Positions 13,201-24,559 of a DNA stretch of 64,000 nucleotides are shown here, one piece after another; the first letter of the stretch is position 1; every line of letters begins with the position of its first letter. The stretch comes from Chrysomallon squamiferum (taxonomy: Eukaryota; Mollusca; Gastropoda; Neomphalida; Peltospiridae): NCBI GenBank assembly GCA_012295275.1, contig CM022673.1, positions 4,500,605 through 4,564,604 of the forward strand, written 5' to 3'. The notes below the pieces were generated by a model. The model searched no databases, was not told the origin of the DNA, and was given only the letters and a program-made list of their open reading frames with translations. Both the position numbers and the translations under genes were made by a program.

Positions 13201-13237
13201 TTTTCATGTCTTTAGGTGTACTGGGTTTTTGTCAGGA

Positions 13238-13240
<3 letters not shown>

Positions 13241-13301
<61 letters not shown>

Positions 13302-13412
13302 GTGTTGTGTGTGTGAGTGTGTGTGTCTATATATGTATGTAAGTTTGGGTGTATGTCTGTGAATATGAGTGTGTGTTAGTGTGTCTTCATGTTTATATGT
13401 GTGTGTGTGTTT

Positions 13413-13464
<52 letters not shown>
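13241..13464. repeat. Two long (GT)n tracts
   Basis: Pure GT runs at 13241-13300 and about 13416-13464, joined by interrupted GT. The His/Thr-rich minus-strand frame is an artefact. Confidence 0.95.
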
Positions 13465-13466
<2 letters not shown>

Positions 13467-13499
13467 AAGGAGAGTACGTAAGCTTATCAAATATGGGAA

Positions 13500-13870
13500 A
13501 TCAGTGTTAAAACTAAAACTTTCTGAATGATTTTATTTCACATAAACCCTAAGCTAAAGTTAATATACATCACACCATTTTGTCTAATACCATTCAGTTA
13601 AATTTAATATGCTATATCACTTTATTTCATATATCTCAGCTACTAAAACTAAAACTATTAATATTCGTTGGATAATATCACTTCATAATAAAAAAAACAA
13701 TTAAATCTAATTTGTAGCAATTCATTTCATTTCATATAAAATATTAAAATTAAAACTAAAACTATTAATATGTTGGATATTGTCAGTTCATAAAAACCAT
13801 GGAGTTAAAACTAATTTGCAGTGAATTATTTCAATGTTTCATTATAAATTAAAAATGGTAAGTACATAAG
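13500..13870. repeat. Diverged tandem repeat, about 110 bp
   Basis: AAACTAAAACTATTAATAT followed by GTTGGAT, TCATAA and TAATTTG blocks occurs at about 13640 and 13752. A more diverged copy precedes from 13508. Spacing is near 110 bp. Confidence 0.6.
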
Positions 13871-13879
13871 TCTTCCTGA

Positions 13880-14735
13880 TTGTTCGTTTTAAATGAAAAA
13901 AGATACAAAAACTGAATTAATTATTAAACCTGAGAGATCAGTTAATGTTATGTTCACTTAGTCTTCAGTGTTCAGTCAGAATCCTTTTGTCTAAATATAA
14001 CTTGTTTACAGTTAATAGTGTATTGATTTTTCTCTTTCTCGTCGTTATTTTTATTTTTTGCCTTAAGGAAAATTTTCCTTCACAAATTGTTGTTTTCGTA
14101 TAGTTTATCTTCTTTTTTTTTCTTTTTTTTTGTCAAGTTCAGTGTTATTGCTGGTCTGTTTTCATGTCTGTTGCAGTTTTTTAACAAATTAAATTATTAA
14201 TTAATATTTCGTTTAAAAAAAAAAATTAAATTATTTGTCGACATCTTATGTTTTTGCAGGAGAAAAAGACAATTAAGAAAAATAGTTTTGCTATTGTAAT
14301 AATTTTTATTATTGTTTTTTGTTCATTTCTAAAATTGATTATTATTTTGTGATTTTTAGTTTTTAATTTTTACATTAATATCATTATTATTTTCATTAAA
14401 ATTAAAATAAAAAAAATTAAAAATAATTCAATATTGAATTGACAACCAGGGAGATAACTCTAACTAAAAGAAACAAAATTTAATACTTTTATTTTCTCGT
14501 TGGAAAAAATCAATGTAGCAAACTTGATTGACAGTTTAATTTAATCCTTGAAATTAAAAAAACCCAGCTTGTTTTGTATTTGTATAAATATTTTACATTG
14601 CTAGTTAATGAAGAAAAATTGATGTATAAAAGAATAATAAATAATAGATTTTTGCAAAATAGTTATTTCAGCTAATAAATAAATTATTTTGTAGAAAACA
14701 AATGAAAAAGGAAACTTTACTGAATTGGTCAGTTT

Positions 14736-14809
<74 letters not shown>

Positions 14810-15200
14810 GTCTTTTTATTAAAAAAAATTTTATTATTATTACTTTATTAATTTATTTTTATGTCTTTTTAAATGAAAATTATTAAAATAGTTTAATTAT
14901 TCAGTTACATTAACTTTAACCAAAAATTGATAAAAAGTTTTATTTGGGTAAAAAAAATGATAATACAATGATAATTTTGAAAACTGTTTATTAAAAGTGT
15001 GTTGCAAAAACTCTGGAATTTAGTAATTTTTTTATTTACATTATTTTACTGAATTATAATTTATACTTAAACAGATGCATTCAAAACAAAAATTTTATAA
15101 CCACATAATATAAAACCTATTTTAAAAAATAAAAATTGAGATTTTATAATAGTTTTTTTTAGTTTCTTTCTTTTTGTTAAAATTATTTATCATCATCAAC
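13880..15200. other. AT-rich DNA with long (ATT)n
   Basis: (ATT)n runs from 14737 to 14809. GGGAGATAACTC at 14450-14461 resembles a word common in molluscan dispersed repeats, from memory. No exon seen. Confidence 0.55.
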
Positions 15201-15219
15201 CTCATCATTATATCTTTTG

Positions 15220-15760
15220 TTGTTATTAGTCATCGTAGTATCATGATTACAGTTGTAGATGCAGTGGTAGTGATTATAGCTTTAACTGTAGTGATGATAG
15301 GTTTTGTAGTATTTGTAACATAGTAATTCTAGCAGTAGTAGTTGCTGCACCACTTGTTATAGTAATATTTGGAGTGGCCCTTTCAATAGTTATGTTGATT
15401 GTAATGGTTCTTGTTGCAGTGTTGGCTGCAATGGATGGTACAGTGGTTATCTGGTTCTAGTAATGATGATCATGTGGTTGTTGTAATAGTGGTTACAGTG
15501 GTTGTCATGGTTGTTGTAATAGTGCTTGTAGTGTTGTTGTTATGGCTGTTGTGGTTGTTGGTGTAGTACTAATGATATAATGGTAGTTGTAGTGCTTGTT
15601 GTGACATTGGTTGTAGTAGTTCTTACAGTAATTGTGATTGCAGAGTTTCCAATAAAGACGGTTGAAATGGTTGTCGTTACAGCTGTTGTAGTGATTGTTG
15701 CAGTAATAGTGACGTTGTAGTAGTCATAGCAGTAATAGGTCTTACAGTACTTTTGTGCTT
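15220..15760. repeat. Imperfect G/T-rich trinucleotide-derived tract
   Basis: About 540 bp of degenerate GTT/GTA/GTG triplets (GTTGTAGTGGTTGTTGTAAT-like) with few C on the plus strand. It looks like an old expanded GTT/GTA array decayed by point mutation. Confidence 0.7.
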
Positions 15761-15973
15761 GTTTTGAAAATATTGTTTTTACAGCTTCCTTTTTTCTCTC
15801 TTTGTTTATTTTTCATTATTCATCTTGTTATTTTGTATCCAGCAGCCATTAACCTGTGCTATGTGTGTAAACAATGTGTTGATTAATGACAGTACAACAT
15901 AACACTGTCTGCTGTATCCTGTATCACATTACATCCTGTGTGTTTGTGATTGATATCCAGTGTATAAACTGTG

Positions 15974-16114
15974 AAGACTGGGTAGATAGGGTCAGTGGTT
16001 AGAGCAGCTGATGTTTGATGGGTCACAGGATCAACCCGTATGACTCTGCTGATTAAATAATTTCCGCTTCCAACTAGTGTTCTATAACTTTTTGATCAAA
16101 GGTAAATTTGTAAT
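15974..16114 (+). mobile_element. tRNA-headed SINE, 5' part
   Basis: GGTCAGTGGTTAGAGCAGC resembles an A-box region. GATCAACCC (16029-16037) fits the pol III B-box GWTCRANNC exactly. The body ATTTCCGCTTCCAACTAGTG then GATCAAAGG matches the remembered molluscan SINE segment with TTCCAGCCAGTG and TATCAAAGGC. The 3' half is replaced by a GT/CA microsatellite. Confidence 0.65.
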
Positions 16115-16160
16115 GTGTGTGTGTGTGTGTGTGTGTTTCTCACACACACACACACACAAA
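16113..16160. repeat. Inverted GT/CA microsatellite pair
   Basis: A (TG)n run (16113-16136) is followed after a loop of about 4 bases by (CA)n to about 16158. The two can pair as a hairpin or cruciform. Confidence 0.9.
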
Positions 16161-16555
16161 CACATACACATATTTTGTCAATATGAAGGGACAGTGGATT
16201 TCTCTATTATGTCATTGTTATACAAATAACAATACCAGTAAATTATAACTAAACATAGCAGGTTTTTCTTATTGGTTTTGTATTTTGCATGTGTGGATTT
16301 CTTTCCTTTCTTTCCTTTTTTTTTTGTTGGTTTTTTTTGAAAAAATGTTTCATTCAATTTCATTACTTTGAACAAAATCTAATTTCAGCAAAACCTGCAT
16401 TATTTATTTAAAATGGAATATTTTAAGAGTCTTAGTAAAACCCAAAGAAAAATCAAGAAAAAAGTAAAGAAACAGGAACAGTAGGAAAGAGGGTAAAAAT
16501 AGAAAGCCTGAGACTCTATGAATGATTCAATTTATTATATTTGAAATTTCATTTT

Positions 16556-16755
16556 TATTTCTTAACTTGTTAATTCTGTGCTACGCCATCACTGGGCACG
16601 CTCACTCCACACAGGAAGTGTTCCGGAACGGCACTTCCCAGAGCTCCCAAATCCGGAACCGTGATAGACCTAAATGATTTAAAATCGTATTTTAACATTA
16701 GCAGTTTTGGACCAGTCGGTAATGTACTCGTGTTTTACGACTCCAGTCTAAAAGG
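16556..16755 (+). promoter_or_regulatory. GC-raised island with ETS-type palindrome
   Basis: Within AT-rich surroundings this stretch holds CAGGAAGTG (16612-16620), the perfect palindrome GTTCCGGAAC (16620-16629), CACTTCC (16632-16638) and TCCGGAA (16652-16658). GGAAGTG and CACTTCC are mirrored around the central palindrome. CCGGAAGT-like sites are typical ETS motifs at animal promoters. No TATA box or initiator is evident. Promoter function is inference; the candidate first exon follows 98 bp later. Confidence 0.35.
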
Positions 16756-16806
16756 ATGCAGGCCATTATGTTGGCTTACCATCTTATTATGTTAGTTAAT
16801 GCTTCA
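16756..16806 (+). CDS. Candidate signal-peptide first exon (weak)
   Basis: An ATG at 16756 with A at -3 opens 17 codons (MQAIMLAYHLIMLVNAS) that end exactly at a good donor, A|GTAAGATT at 16807. The hydrophobic core with a small-residue end resembles a secretory signal peptide. An in-frame stop at 16720-16722 bounds it upstream, and a 9-codon upstream frame starts at 16722. It lies in a GC-raised island next to an ETS-type palindrome, 15.4 kb upstream of exon A. If it is exon 1 of the PTPRN-like gene, a missing exon (phase 0 in, phase 1 out, with the GC-F-C-VC cysteines) must lie between; I did not find one. It could be chance. Confidence 0.25.
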
Positions 16807-17650
16807 GTAAGATTCCACAAGAGCCAGAATTGGAAATTTTGTTGCTCTGAAGAAAGAGATCCATTAGAAGTTAGTGGGTCATGAAATGTCTTTGAGTGCA
16901 CATTGGAAATAGTCGATGGTGAACAGTCAAAAACTTTAAAAAAAAAAAAAAAAAAAATGTTTTTAATATGTGAAAGAAGAAAAAATGTCAGATGGCGAAT
17001 AATTTTTATGGATATTTAAAAGGACAAGTACTGAAAAAGAATGTTCAGCAGAGTTTATTGAAGATGGTTAATAAACATTTCTTCAGCCATTTTTATTTTT
17101 GTCTTACGTTTGGTAAAATTTCTGTATGTAATATGAAGCCAGACAAAGACAGTGCAATTTAATTTAATTACTTTGAATTATTTATTTATTTTCATATATT
17201 ATTATTATTTTTTTTTTTTTTTTTGTTATTACTTTTTATTATTATTTTTTTTTTTTGGAAAAGTGAATTTGTCACAGAACAGCAAAATAATTTTTTTTTT
17301 TTTTAAAGTGAAACTTAAAAACCCTAACAAAAAAAAAAAAACACTATTACACTGTTGCTATTGACAACACAATAATTAAACCGATCTAACAAACATCACA
17401 TAGATCATAACCTCCAATCAAATTAATCCTTTTGTGTCACAGCATTGAACTACCAATCAGTTGTGGCCTTTCATTAGCAGATTTCCAGTAACCACTGAGA
17501 CCTATCTGTGAAACTATATACCAAACAACTAATACCATTAATCTTTCATGTTGACTGCCAGAGGGGATAAAAAAAAAAACTGTATTCCATCACCAACAGT
17601 GAAATAATTTAAAAAAAGGGATCAACACAGAGCAGTTTAATCAGTTTCAG
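16807..17650. other. Unique AT-rich DNA
   Basis: Homopolymer A at 16939-16957 and T/A runs at 17208-17340. 17340-17560 is moderately complex. No exon seen. Confidence 0.5.
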
Positions 17651-17654
17651 TGTT

Positions 17655-18375
17655 GATGTTATGTGATGATGTTTTTACTGTCAGATGGCCAACCAGATAA
17701 ATTTAGGAAAGAATAAATGTTTTTGTTATTGTAAGATGAATATTTAACATGTCCAATGGACACTGTTGTAAAAAGACAATTTTACTTATTCTATACACTA
17801 ATTTAAGAAAAATCTGTATTTTGTTATCTACCATAGTTGTTATGAAATGATGATTATATCACCAGATTCTTTACATGGGCAATAACCAAATCCACGAAGA
17901 ACAAATATTTTGTCATCTGCCACTGCTGTTTTGAAATGATTATTTTACAGTCAGATGCCAATCGAACTCATTTTCGTATCTGCCATTATGAAATGAGATT
18001 GCCAGTGACCCAATTTATAAAGAATAAATATTTTCTTATCCATTACAGTTGTTTTGAAACGGTAACTTTACCATCAGATGGCAGATTTATCTCATTTATA
18101 AAGAATTAATCTTTTGGTATCTGTCATTATGAAAATGTTTACCTCCAATAGCCTGTAAGCTAACTTGCAAAGAATTAATATTTTTATACCTTATATTTTC
18201 ACTGTTTTGAAATTATAATTTTTCCATTAGATTACCAATAAGCTTATTTACATTGAATTAATATTCTGACAGCTATTATTTTCATTGTTAAGAAATTATA
18301 ATATTTTTGTTTCAATAGATCACCAATAAGCTAACTTAGGAAGAATAAATATTCGGTATCAGCCATTTTCTTAGA
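17655..18375. repeat. Old tandem array, about 80-100-bp unit, 8-9 copies
   Basis: The block AAAGAATAAATATTTTG-TATCTGCCATT-TTTTGAAAT then TACCATCAGATGGCCAAT recurs. AGAATWAAT-like landmarks lie near 17710, 17807, 17897, 18019, 18100, 18169, 18254 and 18339; a copy near 17965 lacks the landmark. Divergence between copies is high, so the array is old. Confidence 0.75.
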
Positions 18376-18936
18376 CTAAAACCAGCACATATAATAACTG
18401 GCTTATTCGACAATCCCCTACTTGGTTATTCAAGCCTGTTGGTTGTGAACATTTTAGCTTATATCATCCATCGACCAGTCTCGTTTGATGAGGCAGAAAT
18501 AATTGAGCCTTTTTTTTCTCTCCCCTCCGTATTTTCAGGCGGAATCTAAATGGTGTGGAAAATGTGAATAATAATAAGTTATTAATAATCTCAGTTTGCG
18601 GTAATTTCGTGTTAAGTCAGCCATATTGTTTGTATCGGGTCTGAGTTTCGTAGAGCAAGGATTGTTTAGTCCCAGTTCAGTCACCACTGATGTGAACTGG
18701 TAATCAAAATGAGGCAGATTTGATGTGGCATGTTACAGTCGTGTGTGCGGCAGATTTTGTTTTAACATGATGGACTGGTGGATGAGTGGCATGTTTGTTG
18801 TTTTAATGTGGCAGATTGGTGATGAGGTTTTTTTTTTTTATAGGAGTGTTGCTGTTATGGTGTGTGGTAAATGTTTAGTTTAAAAACCATGGAGTGATGT
18901 GTTTTAAAATTGTTTAAAATTCTGATAATTTCATTA
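18376..18936. other. Complex island with short GGCAGATT repeats
   Basis: 18376-18700 is higher-complexity sequence. GGCAGATT recurs at about 18712, 18754 and 18804 with GTGGCATG between copies, a small decayed tandem repeat. A good acceptor-like sequence at 18540 gives no plausible exon. Confidence 0.4.
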
Positions 18937-19044
18937 AAAAAAAAAAAAAAAAAAAACAGAACAAAAACCAACAACAACAAAACAAACCAAAAGAAACCAA
19001 AACCCCCCCCCAAAAAAAACCCGCCAAAACAACAAAAACAAAAC
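18937..19044. repeat. T-free A/C-only tract
   Basis: About 105 bases on the plus strand contain A and C with rare G and no T, including runs of A and C9. It probably grew from a poly(A) tail with CAA/CCA expansion. Confidence 0.85.
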
Positions 19045-19464
19045 AGTTATAAAATTTAAATACATAATTAATATAAAACAAATATTACTGCATATAAAAA
19101 AAGAAATAAAAATTTAATTTTTCTAAAAGAAACTTGAATAGGTACAGCTTGTATGCACCAAAATAGCATCGAGACACAATGATTAGTAAATAATACAACT
19201 GATGACAGGAGTGTTTTGACGTCATCATAAAACCAAAAATAAAAAAACAAAACATAATTGTGTTTTGAAAATGTCACCTGACAATTTGCATTCAAGGATT
19301 AGTGACTGGTGACAGATAGTGACAGCATAGACATGCAGTGCCTTGAGACAATGGGTCACATGACTGTCTAACAGCTAAATTGGTCGCAGAAGTAGTTACT
19401 ATGACAACAGCTCATTATTGTTATCAAAAACCATCAGCAGGCACTTGTAAGAGTGTTTGTGTTT

Positions 19465-19494
19465 ATGTGTGTGTGTGTGTGTGTTTGTGTTTGT

Positions 19495-19552
<58 letters not shown>

Positions 19553-19578
19553 TGTGTGTTGTGTGTGTGTGTGTGTGT
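19465..19578. repeat. Long interrupted (GT)n
   Basis: GT dinucleotides with a few TT interruptions over about 114 bp. The Cys/Val-rich frame over it is an artefact. 19045-19460 before it and 19580-20040 after it hold no exon. Confidence 0.95.
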
Positions 19579-20039
19579 TGATGTATAAGTGTTGGTATGT
19601 ATCTTAAAACACTGAGGATAATTACATGTATATATCTATATAACAGTATATTGGTGTTTTAGCCTCTGTGTATGAAGATAAATGTAAATGTTGCTATATA
19701 AGCATACATGAGTTTTGTCTTGTGAATGTACATCTGTATGTATGATTGTGTTTATCTCTCTATCTGTCTATATGTCTATAATATCTATACACACACACGT
19801 ACTGATACCAGTTCTCTAACTCATTCTCTATACCTTTGTCTAGCTCTATATTTCACCGACATTATCTTCTTTCTTTCTTTGTCTATCTCTAATCTGTTTT
19901 GCTGCTGTGTGAGTCTACTGAGCTGTAAATGAAACACTGATGAAAGCCATTGTTACAGTGTCTTTGTAGGAGTAGACCAGCTAAATGTTTTCCTGTGTTG
20001 TATAAAAACGTGCACTTCAGATTTTCATCAGCTTAGTTC

Positions 20040-20640
20040 ATTATCAGTTCTTTTTTTCTCTTTTCCATTAAGATTTTTATTTATTATTTGTCTATTCTGA
20101 TATTTGCTTCTCTTCTATTTTTTTTTTTTTTTTTTTCTCCTTTCTTTTATTATAAACTTTTATTTTCAGATTTTGGAGAAAAAAATTATTAAAATCAATT
20201 TATCTGCTTCATGTACAGCATTTTTTTACATTTTATTTCAAGTGAAAGGTGATTAAAAAAAGCCCTGGTATTATTTTTATTTATTTATTTATTTATCTAC
20301 ATTCATTTTTTAATTATTTATCAAAATATTATTAATTTTGCTATTTTTGGGATTGTTGTTTTTCAAAATATAATTTATTTACTCATTCATCTATTTTAGT
20401 TTAATTCCTAAATTTGTTAGGCTTTTTTAAAGACTATGTATACATTTGTATTATACAGTATTAAAAGGAAGGCTGAATGTTATTTAAATACCAAACAACA
20501 ACATATGTGAGGTATCTGTTAATAATACACACCCACCACCTATTTATATATTTTAATTACTTTCTTCCATTAGCAAGTCAGCATAAACATGGCTATTGTG
20601 GCGTACATATTATCTGATTTTCCTTACACATTTTAAACTA
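20040..20640. other. T-rich and TTTA-rich DNA
   Basis: Pyrimidine tract at about 20050-20170 and (TTTA)n near 20275-20295. Otherwise unique AT-rich DNA. Confidence 0.5.
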
Positions 20641-21040
20641 ATAAATATTCCCAGTGCTCTATACAGGGCCTTAAAAGTTAAGGGCTGCATGAAACCAATT
20701 TTGTTACTTGCATACTAATCATAAAAAATTAAGGACCTCATGAATACTTTCTAGTACCGAAGCTTTGTATGCTAGTTGTAAGAGCCTTGTGAATTTTGAG
20801 TCTAATGTTGCAGTTTTTATGTATTGATTATAAAATGTTAAGGATTGTATCAGTACATTATCAGGAATATAGAATTGTATACTAATCACAAAAAGTTAAG
20901 TCTAGTAACATATATTGCATCAGGAATGCAGATTGTCATACTAAAAATTAGAAATTGAGGGGCACATGAACATTATGTGTACAGTATTGTATAACAATCA
21001 CAAATGGTTAAGGGCTGTATAAACATTGTTTTTAGAGCGA
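20640..21040. repeat. Old tandem array, about 55-60-bp unit, 7 copies
   Basis: CTAATCACAAAAAGTTAAGG then GCTGTATGAACATT recurs. Landmarks (AAGTTAAGG-like) lie near 20670, 20726, 20839, 20893, 20956 and 21005; a degenerate copy is near 20780. Copies differ substantially. Confidence 0.75.
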
Positions 21041-21237
21041 TACAGCAAAAAAGTATTAAAAAGCAAAACTGTTATGAATTTTCAATGTTTTTCTGGCAGC
21101 TGAACGAGCTGTAAGGTAAAAGGTTTATACATGTGTAATCTTCAGTGCTTTGACCTTATTGAATCCTTAATGTATTATACCTAAAATTTACAGTGTACAA
21201 TATTGCAGGACCACTTTGCATGCTGCAGTATAATGAA

Positions 21238-21566
21238 TAGTTGAGGATCCCATATTAGAAATTCTGAAATCTGAAAAGCTTCAAAATCTGAAACTTTCTA
21301 AGCAGCAGAAATAGTGCTATCTTCTATTGGTTTCAATACCCAAACATTATTTTAAGCACTAAATTATATTAAAGAACCCCATTATACATAGAAAAAAACA
21401 TGCAGACTGTTTGTGTAAGCCATAAATAAAATATAAATGGAATTTGTGTTTTTGGATTTAGACCCTGTTCACAGGTTATCTCCTTTTATTCAAAAAATCT
21501 GAAAAATTCTGAAATATATAAAATTTCCAAATTTAACCATTTCAGAAAAGTGTTTCTCAAACAGTA
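21238..21566. mobile_element. Tigger/pogo-like non-autonomous DNA transposon (MITE)
   Basis: The left end GTTGAGGATCCCATATTAG leads into AAATTCTGAAATCTGAAAAG and CAAAATCTGAAACTTTCTAA. The right end is CATTTCAGAAAAGTGTTTCTCAAACAG, the inverted counterpart. TA flanks both ends (21238-21239, 21565-21566), fitting Tc1/mariner-type insertion. It resembles the Tigger-type ends I recall from vertebrates (GGTTGAGCATCCC, CCAAAATCCGAAAC). Internal ATAAATGGAATTTGTGTTT, then TTTAGACCC, then TTATCTC parallels the vertebrate internal ATAAATGAATTTCGTGTTTA and ATATCTCAT. No transposase frame is present. Confidence 0.65.
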
Positions 21567-21569
21567 ATT

Positions 21570-22780
21570 AATAGTTACAACTTTTCTTCATTTCTCAGAA
21601 ACTGAAAAACTGACATAAGCAGTCAGTATCATCTTTGTGTCCATTCTTCGTTGTCTGACAGAAGTATGACACCAGGTTCCACAGTTTTTAGAACATGGAG
21701 CAAAATTCAGTGTTCTTCGTAATCTTATTACCAAACAGTATGCAAGCTATTGATTTAACAGCACTTTTTAATCAGCTTAACTTCTTCAGAAATACCTTAA
21801 TCTTGTTGTGGATCTGAAAATATACAAGTGTTTAATGGCATTATGCAGTTTTTAATGGACTTCCTTTTCAAGCCTGATCAATGCTAATAACAGTATTTGT
21901 ACAGGTTTTGGTATTGACTTGAAAAACTACTTCATGCATCAGTGAATCCGGTTTTTGATTTTTGTTGTCAAGTTGACAATACTCTTATAAATCTAAATTA
22001 GCTTTCATGTAATTACTTCTTTCTTTATTAATTTTATTGTTATTTTTAAATTAAAATGTGTTTCAAAAATGTGTTATTACTATTATTATTATTATTATTA
22101 TTATTACTAATAATAGTAGTAGTAGAAGAAGCAGCAGCATTACTACTACAGCAACTACTACTACTTTTTTATTATTATTATTCTCAATGCTACTTGTATT
22201 ACCATAACTACTATTCTTGCGTTATTATTCTTACTACTACTACAACTATTACTATCACTGTTTTAGTATTGTTGTTGTATCAAACCTAATAAATTAAGAG
22301 TCATCCATATTGAGAGTTATTTCTGTTCATTATTTCATTATTTCATTTAGTTTATTTCTCTACAAATACATCAAATATATATCTTAACAAATTTCATCCA
22401 CCTTCTACCACATACAGCCACACATATATATTAGCACACTGATTATTCCTAAAGCTGAGGTATTATCACCCATCAAACCTTTAATTCAAATACCCAGATG
22501 TTATGGAAACAAAATAATCCATTTTAATTTAAATAATCATTTCATATTGTAATGGTAAATGATCCCGTGTTCTTGTCCAGACTCTGTGGTTTTCACATTT
22601 TATCTGGCTTAGTACAGAATGTGGTCATTAGCATATCCTTGCTTCCATCTGGAACATTTCAGCTGTTTTCAACCCAGATCTGAGTTATTTTTGTATCTCC
22701 AGTACATGTCTAATGAAGAACACAGACAGCTCTGGCAAATATTGTTTAATTATAACTTTTTTTTTTTTTTTTTTTTTTAA
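21570..22780. other. Unique DNA with trinucleotide tract
   Basis: (ATT)n with AGT/ACT triplets at 22075-22270. 22560-22740 is a higher-complexity island. No exon seen. Confidence 0.5.
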
Positions 22781-23615
22781 AGAAATTTTAAAACAACAAC
22801 AACAAAACAAATAGAAACACTTTACTTATAAAACTGAATAAGAAATTAATAATAATATGTAAAAAAATTGGGAATAAATGAAGAAAAGAAATTTTCATCA
22901 TACCAAGACAGATGAACAACATAATAACACTAGTTTGGTTAAGATTTGATAAGGCTTTATGTAGGTATAATATTAATAAATGTATGATACTGTAACTGCT
23001 GTTTAAGAATAACATTGTTAAATCAAACATTATTTTCTTCTTCATTTAATATTGGTCAGTAGAAGAATATTCATTTAATGTTGCTTAACCAGTAGTCATT
23101 AGATTTGTCCAATTTAAACTTGGAAATTTATTGTTTGCTTGATATATATGGACTAGTTTTGTAGTAGTACAGTAAATACTGAACAGTTGTTCAGTTAGTA
23201 GCATTTGAAAAATTTATATATTCTGGTATTTGTTGTGTGTGTGTGTGTGTCTTTAGATATGTATGTATTCAGTATATATTTCTATGTATATATCTATCTG
23301 TGTGTGTATAAATACACTTGAATCTACATGTACACATCTGTGTTTCCATATCATATATTGGAGGTTTTTTTGTGGGTTTTTCTTACAGTCTGAATCAGTG
23401 AATGTACATCTTTGAAATGCAGCACTGCTATCAGTATTAATATTAGATTTGAGTTCATTGACATTTAACATGTACATCAAAACTTTGATCTGTCTCATAA
23501 ACAGCAGGTATCACAGAAAACAAGTCTGGAAACAGAGATCTGATAGCATCACAGAATCAATAAACTATAAAGTAATACTCATACACTGTTACCTGAAATC
23601 AGCATACTCTTACTG
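22780..23615. other. Unique AT-rich DNA
   Basis: Short (GT)n near 23233-23250. Frames on both strands are short and unrecognised. Confidence 0.5.
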
Positions 23616-23618
23616 GGC

Positions 23619-23662
23619 ATTATTATTATTATTGTTATTATTATTATTATTACTACTACTAC

Positions 23663-23705
<43 letters not shown>
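23619..23705. repeat. (ATT)n with ACT interruption
   Basis: Long trinucleotide run. The poly-Leu frame through it is an artefact. Confidence 0.95.
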
Positions 23706-23706
<1 letters not shown>

Positions 23707-23950
23707 GATACTATGACATTTCTAATTTTTTAATTTATTTATTCATTTATGTAAATGTATAATTAAATTCTTCTCTCTTTTTTTTTTTTTTTCTCTTTTT
23801 CTCTCTCTCTCTATCTCTATCTCTCTTTCTCTCAAGACAGAAGTTCCTGCCTGCAAATATCATTTCATATAAAACTATAAATAAATATTGTCAAAGTTAT
23901 GAAGATAATGCAATTAAAGTTGATATAGCTATATTATATATGTATATATA

Positions 23951-24055
23951 TTATGACATTTTATTCTAATTCTGTTGTTTAAAAAAAATATATATATATA
24001 TATATTATATTTCAATAAATAATTATAGATATAGTCTATATGAAAAATGTCATAA
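23951..24055. repeat. 12-bp inverted repeat around an AT-rich core
   Basis: TTATGACATTTT (23951-23962) and its exact reverse complement AAAATGTCATAA (24044-24055) enclose about 80 bp of mainly (AT)n. It could be the termini of a very small MITE or a chance hairpin. Confidence 0.4.
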
Positions 24056-24477
24056 AATCTTTATTATGTAATATTTACATAAAAGAATCCTAAATATATA
24101 TTCTCTCCTGCATAAATAAGTGTTAGATGACGTTCTACTGGGAACTCAGTCTTTGCAAAAATTTTGTTTCTATTAACATGGCATAATTTGTGTAGAGTAT
24201 TTCTACTATTCAACGATTTGTATAACGTCATTCAAATCTTTGTAAGTATCAAACTCCCTGATTGAACTTGGAAGTGGATACTTAATAAATAGTATATGTC
24301 TGATTATACTTATTTGTTTTATTCTGGCTTTATAAAGGTCTTATAATTTACTTTGATCTGACAACTCTATTCAAACTATATAGTTTCAGTTGAAGTATTG
24401 GATTGTTAACAATATTTCTAAATCATGTGAATGACAAATAATCCATGTATATCTGTATTTGTGAGTTTATATCCATG

Positions 24478-24480
<3 letters not shown>

Positions 24481-24545
<65 letters not shown>
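24481..24545. repeat. (GT)n microsatellite
   Basis: Over 30 uninterrupted GT units. Confidence 0.97.
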
Positions 24546-24555
<10 letters not shown>

Positions 24556-24559
24556 AATG

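Noticed and set aside
18541-18615. Possible exon after the acceptor at 18540
   Set aside because: The acceptor is good, but phases 0 and 1 meet stops quickly. Phase 2 gives a short Asn-rich peptide without the expected cysteines.
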